Part shown: positions 56,930 through 64,000 of the stretch, piece after piece
How positions within the stretch are numbered: position 1 is the first letter of the stretch
Layout: each line of letters starts with the position of its first letter
Assembly: GCF_026230105.1 (NCBI RefSeq)
Contig: NC_079475.1
Span: forward strand, 16,508,125 to 16,572,124
DNA: 64,000 nucleotides
Origin: Diorhabda sublineata
Taxonomy: Eukaryota; Arthropoda; Insecta; Coleoptera; Chrysomelidae
Reading direction: 5' to 3'
The notes under the pieces: generated by a model
What the model was told of the DNA's origin: nothing
Databases searched by the model: none
The model's input: only the letters and a program-made list of their open reading frames with translations
Translations under genes and position numbers: made by a program

Positions 56930-57125
56930 TATTTAACCTTGGCCTGGTCCTGGCATTTAAGCATGGCCCAATCTTGGTGACCAAGCTTGGCCCAGTCTTG
57001 GCGACCAAGCTTGGCCCATCGTTATCACTCCAGAGTTTTATCAAGACTGGACCAAGCCTGGCTTACAAGCTTGGTCTAGAGCTCTACATAGTTGGGCCAA
57101 GCCTGGGCCAAGCTTGGGTTCTTGG
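56930..57125. repeat. GC-rich array of CCAAGCTTGG-like repeats, right
   Basis: Denser than the left array: ACCTTGGCCTGG, AGCATGGCCCAATCTTGG, ACCAAGCTTGGCCCAGTCTT, ACCAAGCTTGGCCC again, GACTGGACCAAGCCTGG, ACAAGCTTGG, and GGGCCAAGCCTGGGCCAAGC. Units of about 22-24 bp are clear at 56980-57020. It ends 10 bp before the Crypton coding region. Because the core is palindromic, orientation relative to the left array is ambiguous. Confidence 0.8.
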
Positions 57126-57133
57126 AACTTTCC

Positions 57134-58300
57134 TCTATGGGTACTCCGCCAGATATATCAAAAAATGCAGCAAAAGTAACTTTAGATTTGTTGCCGGAAA
57201 TTTCAAGAAAAAAATATGAATTAGCATACGAGAAATTTATGGAATGGAGAAGAAATACAAAAATAATTATTTTTTTGGAAACTGTACTTTTAGTATACTT
57301 TGAAGAGTTGTCGAAAACTCTAAAGGCGTCTACACTTTGGTCACAATATTCAATGTTGCGAAGTATTATCAGTATAAAAATAACGTTGATATATCCATGT
57401 ATCAGAAATTACGTTCATTTTTGAAAAAGAAGTCCGGCAATTACGTCCCCAAAAAATCACACATATTGACAGGAGATCCATCGCAGAGGTTTTTAAACGA
57501 AGCTCTAGGCAAGGAATATCTACTAATAAAGGTAAATTTATTTAAAAAGAACTATTTTCAGAAATCAAATCTATTTTTTCTTTTAAATAACATAGATTTT
57601 GCTATTTAATGGGTTTTTCAGTAGATAAAAATAATTAAATAATTATTAAAAATTCTATTTCAAATTATGGTCAGTGATGCAGTAGATACTGACCGCTTGG
57701 AACTCAGTATGGCAAAAATTTGTTTGTAAAATTTCAATTAAGGTTAATTTATTTGCAGAGATCAGTAGTTATAGGCGTAAGAGGAGTTCTAAAAGATGAG
57801 AGTCGATAATTTAGAGGATTTAAATTCAGCTTCCCTTGTGAAATTAGACAACACGGGAACAAAAAAGCCAAGAACGTTCACTGTAATGGGAGAATTTTAT
57901 GAGTTATATAAAAAATATGCTCGACCTATTGATTTGCCAGAAAAACGTTTCTTTTCAAATTAACAACACAGAAAAATGTGCTGGACAGTTAGTTGGCATT
58001 AACAAATTCGTTAGTAAGGCTAAGACAATTGCAATTGTTTTATTATTGGAAAACCTCTATCTATACATAGGTCTCTGCTTCAGACGTTCCTCGGCAACAA
58101 TTTTAGTAAATGCAGGAGGGGACATATTAGCCTTAAAGCGACAAAGAGGATGGCAAACCAGTACCGTGGCAGAAAGATACGTCAAAGAGTCTATTAAAAA
58201 TACAATTAACGTTGCTAATAAAATCGTCAACTCCATTGAAAAACGACTCGAAGCCTTTACAGAAATGGAGACTAAAAATACATCGTATATAAACGATTAA
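57134..58300 (+). mobile_element. Crypton tyrosine-recombinase transposon, decayed, with an intron
   Basis: Cryptons move with a tyrosine recombinase. Exon 1 (57134-57532) codes MGTPPDISKNAAKVTLDLLP, EISRKKYELAYEKFMEW, FEELSKTLKASTLWSQYSML (the SAM-like core-binding domain), a frame change at about 57365, and KNNVDISMYQKLRSFLKKKS. It ends at a donor AAG/GTAAAT. An intron of about 225 bp closes with TTATTTGCAG at about 57759. Exon 2, across frames, has SLVKLDNTGTKKPRTFTVMG, EFYELYKKYARPIDLPEKRF, then the catalytic end LCFRRSSATILVNAGGDILA, LKRQRGWQTSTVAERYVKES. The R of H..R, the W of GW and the nucleophile Tyr (AERY) are present; the His of the GHSFRR motif is lost (LCFRR), and the first catalytic Arg block after GV.G is corrupted. 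Inactive. The last 133-codon frame is 57899-58300. Confidence 0.85.
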
Positions 58301-58304
58301 CCCT

Positions 58305-59488
58305 CAACATCTAAAATTAACATAACAAAAAATTTAATAAGAAGAAATGACGTTCCGGGTTTAACTGTACAAAATTGTAAAAATTTCAGAATCAACTAAA
58401 AATTTAAATAATAGTTCACAAACTTGCACACTTGTGAGAAAAGTTGAAGTTTTCCCACTTGTTGCACAATATACTTGTTATTGTATACTGTAGTGTAAAT
58501 TTTAAAAGTGATTAGGTCACACGTGACATAACGTATTTATTATTCTTTCTCTCTAAGTATTACCTAATAACTTTCCGCTGGTGTATAAATCCGTATAAGC
58601 GAGTGTTATTTTTGCAATAACCAACCAATTTGTTTGCGAATGAATGTTCTTTTAGTTTGATGAAATTTTGTAATATCCATTAAAAATGAAAATAATGTGA
58701 GTCATAATTCATACCTGATAATTATCATTTAATTTGCCAATATATTGGATATCATGTCCCTATTGTGTTACCAGCAACCACATGTTGGAATTTGTAACAT
58801 GACATGACAAAAAACAATGAAACCAATTTATCAAGCGCCTATCAATTAAGATCATTATTTTTGTTGATGATATAATACTTACCACAGCTCGGTGTCATTA
58901 TTGTGTATGACTCTGCAGCGAATTGTAGTGCATGAACTCATAAATTCATGAAAATTGTTCCTCGAATGCGAATACTGGGGAAGTTCCTGAATTTTAGGTT
59001 ACTTTGAAGTGCCCGATGTAATTTGAAATCATCAACCGCGTACGGGTGAAAAATGATAGAAGCTGATTTTTATGTTGGTAAAATTTAGGAGGAAAATCAG
59101 AAAGAAAACTTCGAATAAAATATTGTGAGTCTATGGAGGTACTTTTAGCGGCACGGGAATCTTCGAAAACAGATGACCGTTTTGAAGAAGAACCAGTCTT
59201 GACAATGATAGCGCTTATGAATACTGCACAATGAAAATAATATTTATGTGTGTGATGTAGCATTTTTCCGACGGATGTGACTAATATCGCATGAGCCGCA
59301 GGCTATATGACAATCACATGAGTTGGAAAAAGGCCTTATGACACGAATTGCATACAATATTTACGATACTACCTAAAATCACAATAAAATATCAAAGCTT
59401 AGTGCTAATTCTTTTTACGCACTAGTGCGTGAAGAAAAATTACCGTATAACGCTTTTATTGATTCCTGAAAAAATGTATTGTATATTT
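58305..59488. other. Unannotated stretch right of the Crypton
   Basis: Probably holds the Crypton 3' end, which I cannot place. The segment 59250-59460 has a phrase ATGAGCCGCAGGC like that in the 18305 inverted-repeat element and a CACTAGTG palindrome at about 59421. An 89-codon minus frame (58994-59263) is unrecognised. Confidence 0.45.
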
Positions 59489-59489
59489 A

Positions 59490-59745
59490 TTAGTATTAAT
59501 GCATAGAAATGTTCACGATTTTAGGTCTCGTCTGTTTTAAAATTGGTTTTTTCAATAACTTGTGAAAGAAAGATGAAATTTGACGTTTCGACTTTTCTTT
59601 AAGTCTTTATCAAAATATGATATTGACACTGACAATTTGCGTATTTATATTAATCAAAAAATTATTAAAAAAACTAATTTTAAAACAACTAAAATCAAGA
59701 ACATCTAGATGTATTAATATATCAAAAGGTCTAAGAAATTAAAGA
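59490..59745. mobile_element. MITE with inverted ends (family also at 39405)
   Basis: The left side TTAATGCATAGAAATGTTCA, GATTTTAGGTCTCGTCTGTT, TTAAAATTGGTTTTT pairs with the reverse complement of the right side: TTAATACATCTAGATGTTCT, GATTTTAGTTGTTTTAAAAT. The arms are about 60-65 bp with moderate divergence. The centre has GTTTCGACTTTTCTTTAAGT and TTGACACTGACAATTTGCGT, shared with 39520-39600 and in part 34036-34095. Confidence 0.7.
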
Positions 59746-59749
59746 AATT

Positions 59750-61935
59750 TATTGATATTCCGAACATTTTCATCAAGATTAGTGAAAATTAATAGAACAA
59801 CTGATGAATTCAATATTAAGACTAATATTTAAGGTGCACTGAGCGCGACTGAGTCTCATACACTATGGAGACCTTAATAATAATATTTTCACGCAAAGTG
59901 CAGTTTTTATTTCATTGAAAAAGTACCTAAGATACGTGTTTTACTCAGAGTAGCAGAAAAAAAAACTTTTTATTGATGTTTTCAACTCTACCCAGGATAG
60001 AATTTCTACAAAATCTTGACATATCTAGTTAGAACTAATATTCAAAATTCAGAATCTTACCCTATAATTCGCATTTAAGAATACAGTTCATTGAAATATC
60101 ATTGGAATTAAATACTGATTCAGCCAGGCAGTCAGCAATTCATCTATTGCGACCAGCCCCTCTAAGGGACAATACTTGAGGTGGAGTCCAGGTGGAGTAC
60201 TGAAGATGGAATATCTTGCGTGATTCCATTCGTCTTGAGGTGCTTTGCAATAACCAATAATCAGTTTCCTTATCAGCTACACTTGATTTTTCACTAGCTG
60301 GATATGACTGTCCTCCAGTATACTTTATGGTCCACTGAAGATGGTTTTACGCATGCTGCTAGTTTCTAGTCTCCTGTTGAAAATGCTATTTCCAGCTCTG
60401 ATGCTCATTAGATTTTTGATAAATCATCGGATATGAGTAGGATCAACTTAATGTATTTACACTCTTTTTATAAACATTGAGTTAAAAAATTATTATGATT
60501 GAATAACTTGTGTTTCTTGATAGTTTAAAAAAATAATGAAATGACTTTCTAAAGATGAATTCTACTGAACTAAACATATAAAATGGTTTTAATTATGATT
60601 AAAATGACCAAACAACATCTCAACGCCTATATTTCACTCGAAAACATTTGAGGTAACCAAAAGTAATTGGTCGGATAAATAAATTAATCTTAGCCTATTT
60701 TAGTTCTTAATCTTGAAATCGTAAATTCTACAATTTGTAGTTGTTGATTTCCTCATGAAATTACCCAAAGGAACATAATGTGGGAGCTACCAACATAATC
60801 TTTTTTATCAGCTAAACCAATATAGTTGTTGAATAAACCATATACTGTCCGATTCATGCTGTTACCACTCATCTGGAATAAACAAACATGTTCTGCGTGC
60901 TCTTTCCATAACTTATGATGACGTTATAGTACCGGCGATATCAAAGTAATATATTCAACTGTAGAAATTCGCAGCATTCAGTTCAGAATTCAAAAATTCA
61001 GAAACTTTCTTCCGCGATTTCTCAAACTGTGTGGTTCTTTAGTACAGTGTGAACTGAATGACAATATACTATAATAGAGTGAGTGGAATTTGTTCTCAAT
61101 TTGATAAATTCCAAGGGATTTGTGAGTAATGATATTAAGTTAAAATATAATTCAACACTAAAGGTGAGTCATTACAAATTTGTTATAAGAAAAAATGTTG
61201 TAGAGGAAAACGCTACAACGGAAATTAACTCAAGACTATCATGCCAAAATGATTGAATGAAGATGAAAAGACACAAAAACCTCCTTATAATTGCATGAAA
61301 TATGCGTTATTAGGAGCAACCATTATTATCATAAAATCGAAGAATAAGTATAAATTTTCAAAAATTATTAATTGTATTAAATTTTGTGGCTGGCTCCTCT
61401 GGTGATACATTTTTTCTTGTATGTTAACCGTTCAAACAATTAATCATTTCAACACAGAAGCTGATAAAATCAATGGAAATTTGACAAATACAACAAAACT
61501 TATAGAAGGTAAGTTTTTTGGAAGCATTGCAGAATACCTGAAATTTTTCACAAAAAGCCGACAAAGCTCCAAGCTACTATTATAACTATTTACTCAGAAT
61601 ATGATATAATATAAAGTTGCAAGTTGCTTTCCATGCCACAAAAGGCAACACTCGTTCAAAGACATTAATAATTTCTTATGTTTCGAAAACAAAATAACTG
61701 TTCATTTATCAACAAGAACTTGAAGCAATTACTAGGTTATCAAAATACAACAACAAAAATAGAAATTTCTAGTTACAAAAATTAATTTGTATGATGTTAC
61801 TTGATTATTGATACTGATTACTTTCTCTTACAGCTTTAATTAATAACTAGAATAATTAGGTTTGGCAATTGGGAACACACTAACGTTCGTTAAATCATAC
61901 TAATTAGGTCGTATGGAATATGTCGTTGGCTTCAC
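59750..61935. other. Unannotated stretch
   Basis: About 2.2 kb without a gene or element I can name. The part 60110-60440 is less AT-rich and could be decayed coding sequence, but neither strand gave a motif. Confidence 0.5.
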
Positions 61936-61939
61936 TATC

Positions 61940-62540
61940 AAGTTAGAAACCAGTGTGTTTGGATAGAGGCTCAACCTATTTTTATAACTTATGGATAAGT
62001 TTTTCATTTCCGTTTTAACCGTTGGCACATGAAGGTTATGAAAAAGTTTGGCACAAACCCTGGAGCATCTACGATAATTCGTAGTACCTTCGATTGGAAT
62101 CGCTCCACAATTTCAATATTGGAGTTGGTTGCTGTTCCCCACAATGGGATTCCGTAGGTCTATATGGGCTTGAAGATTGCCTTGTAGATCAATACTTTGT
62201 ATTTCAGAGAGATAATTGAGATTTCCCACCTATCAGCCAGTATAAATCCTTAAGTTCCAAACCCAATTGTTTGCATTTGGTGAATATGTGTTTCAGCCAG
62301 GTTAATCGCTTGTCCAGTTGCATGCCAAGATATTTGACATCGTTGTAGAAGGGATTATTTAGAATGACTTCTGGGCATTTGCAATTGCGGTTGGTGAAGG
62401 CTACCTGGACTGATTTCGATTCGTTTGCTTCAATGCGCCCTTTCTTCAACCATTTTTCTGTCTTGTTGAAATGGAGCTGTGATGTATTTAATGCGTGATA
62501 CTAGCATCGCGGTGTCATCTGTGAAGGGAGCTGCTAATAC
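61940..62540 (-). mobile_element. Jockey-type LINE reverse transcriptase, 3' half relic
   Basis: Minus strand from the right: APFTDDTAMLVSRIKYI (about 62480-62535), the YADD box as FTDD with both catalytic Asps kept; the 81-codon frame 62204-62449, with NESKSVQVAFTNRNCKCPEV, DVKYLGMQLDKRLTWLKHIF and KQLGLELKDLYWLIGGKSQL; then, across frames, YKAIFKPI, stop, TYGIPLWGTATNSNIEIVER and FQSKVLRIIVDAPGFVPN. This is the thumb and connection of Drosophila-jockey-like elements (KYLG..LD..LTW..HI, K..LY.KAILKPIWTYGIQLWG). The 5' half of the RT is absent, and stops interrupt the tail. Confidence 0.88.
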
Positions 62541-62544
62541 ATAA

Positions 62545-63639
62545 TTGTTGAATAAATTTGAGACTTGTTTTGAATATTTGGCACATATTCTATACTATAG
62601 AAACGTTCGCAGACTGTTCTTCGCTAAATTCTATATCTCTTTTCTGTTAATTGTAGATTTTTTTGGTAGTTTTTTGGCAAGTTTTTGTAAGAACCATGGC
62701 GTGTTCTTTGCATAAAATCCAGGATAGAAAACTTGAGCTGCTGATAGTGTCATTCTGCTTTGGTAGTATACTGGTCAATAATTTCCAAGCTATAAGTAGT
62801 GTTGTAATAAAACTTACAGTTTCTGGTACTGAATTGATACCAGGTGCCATACAAAAGAACTAAAGGGTTAAAAATGCAATAAGCAGACAATTGCTAAAAT
62901 GAAATAAAATGAATGCGAATAATCTGAACAGTTTTTGGAATGACTATCATATAACATGAATTTCATGAGTGTACAATTGTTTCATGCAAATCATTGTTAC
63001 AAGAGGTAAATTTATATCATTTATTGCTTTTAGTGGAAAAATTTGTATCTCTATGAGAATTGACTTGAATTGAATCGTTGAATAAATATTAATTTTAGGA
63101 ATGAAAACAGTAGTCGATCATTTTTAATCGAAAATAAACTTACTTTCTGTTATTTCAGTTTATTCACTTTTGTTTTTTGTATGGCTTAAATCCGGTTTTC
63201 GAAGGAAAAAATCAACAGGGGAAATATCTGTCTACTTTTTGGTTCTACATCGAATAAAAATAATCGGGATTTGATATTTCTCCGTTAAAAATTCATTCGT
63301 ACAGAGTGACACTATTCATCGAAATTACAAGATCGTAAGCGATCAAAACTGGGAGAGAATTTGAATACAAAGTAAAGACAAGAACAATTTTACAATTGAG
63401 AATTAATAGCGCCGTAGCAAATTTTCTGTGAGCTGTAGGTAGCTCAGTATTTGTATTAGTTACAGTTTCAACATTTTTTTTTTCATTTTTCAATCTTTAC
63501 ATTTATAAGGTTCAGTTCGGTTTGTAGAATTCACTTTAGTTATACAATGGACAAATATATTATTATTTCTAGAGAGAATTGAATGGTGATGTCCATTGAA
63601 ATGATTATCATTATCAAAAATATTGGAATTAGAGAACGA
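62545..63639. other. Unannotated stretch
   Basis: No recognised gene. Overlapping opposite-strand frames at 62647-62863 look like chance. A 66-codon minus frame (63293-63493) is unrecognised. Confidence 0.5.
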
Positions 63640-64000
63640 AATGTCGATTATTGACAGCGAACTTCACTCTAAATGTCGATTAAAGAATCAACCAAAATTG
63701 ATATCAGAAAAATTCAGGAAATGTGGACGATGTTACAGTAAGAAAGAGAACATCAAATAAACTCTTGCTACTGAGAGACGAAGCAGTTAGTCGCTGCTAG
63801 GTTTACCAACATTTCTTATGTGAAATGAGTATTCATCAAATCAAAAATAAACGTCGAGCTGTCTGAAGATCTTCCAGAGTTATGGCTGAATGTTGATTAT
63901 TGGTAGAAAACGTTACTCTAAATGTCAATTTAGAAATTTTGGAGAATCAAATTGACACTAAATTGATCACAGAAAAATTCAGAAGGCCTTGTGACATGTG
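63640..64000. repeat. Direct repeat, 249-bp period, running off the window
   Basis: AATGTCGATTATTGACAGC (63640) and AATGTTGATTATTGGTAG (63889) start two copies that then share TTACTCTAAATGTC-like text and GATATCAGAAAAATTCAG/GATCACAGAAAAATTCAG. The first unit is complete; the second is cut by the window end after about 112 bp. It could be the edge of a satellite or a simple duplication. Confidence 0.7.

Noticed and set aside
60110..60440. Possible copia RNase H on the minus strand
   Set aside because: No DADW, STEAEY or DN..A motif in any frame.

Overview
This is AT-rich, non-coding-dominated eukaryotic DNA, almost certainly from an insect. A beetle is my best guess, but the sequence does not fix the order. 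There are no operons, rRNAs, convincing tRNAs or phage/plasmid signals. The only sequence that looks like a live host gene part is one spliced exon on the minus strand (40799-40996) coding the second half of an immunoglobulin domain of a neural cell-adhesion protein (klingon/lachesin type). The window therefore probably lies in and around very long introns of that gene. A second multi-exon locus, a THAP-domain protein (52594-54002, minus), keeps splice signals but is broken by stops, a frame break and a lost zinc ligand.

Nearly everything else recognisable is transposon debris. From left to right: arthropod element relic and mariner relic (1-1110); TTAA-flanked MITE (1937-2129); RTE-type LINE 3' end (3025-3345); Tc1 relic (4825-5760); a DDE transposase relic next to a Tigger/pogo relic (8205-9785, minus); LINE RNase H (10085-10770, minus); mariner relic (12395-12900, minus); RTE-type RT (13200-14010); a long LINE RT with a mutated catalytic box (15725-17480, minus); a 398-bp direct duplication (19174-19932); a 2-kb palindrome made of two copies of one DDE transposon (22371-24362); jockey-like RT (24480-25305); a second, unrelated palindrome (26387-27680); RTE RT tail (29105-29960); a mariner deletion derivative with both ends (30780-31543); further LINE pieces (31720-33245); mariner relics (33245-33400, 36133-36715); a Tc1 element complete end to end with TA duplication (38350-39389); the Ig exon; hAT relic (42320-43106); mariner relic (44890-45360); pogo relic (48485-49005); RTE LINE with a 262-residue open frame (49181-50232); R1-type tail (51640-52205); the THAP locus; another copy of the second palindrome (54780-55525); LINE zinc-knuckle tail (55515-55735); two GC-rich arrays of CCAAGCTTGG-like repeats (56205-56455, 56930-57125) beside a decayed Crypton tyrosine-recombinase transposon (57134-58300); a small MITE (59490-59745); jockey RT (61940-62540, minus); and the start of a 249-bp direct repeat at the right edge.

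The parts do not work together as a pathway; the window is a record of many independent insertions. Several open frames in transposons survive over 100 codons, but every transposase or reverse transcriptase I could follow has lost at least one catalytic residue, has a deletion or has frame breaks, so none looks autonomous. I saw no LTR retrotransposon. The most unusual items are the two classes of long palindromes (one present twice with the same centre), the GC-rich palindromic arrays, the intron-containing Crypton, and the THAP locus. All identifications come from reading translations by eye; no database search was possible.
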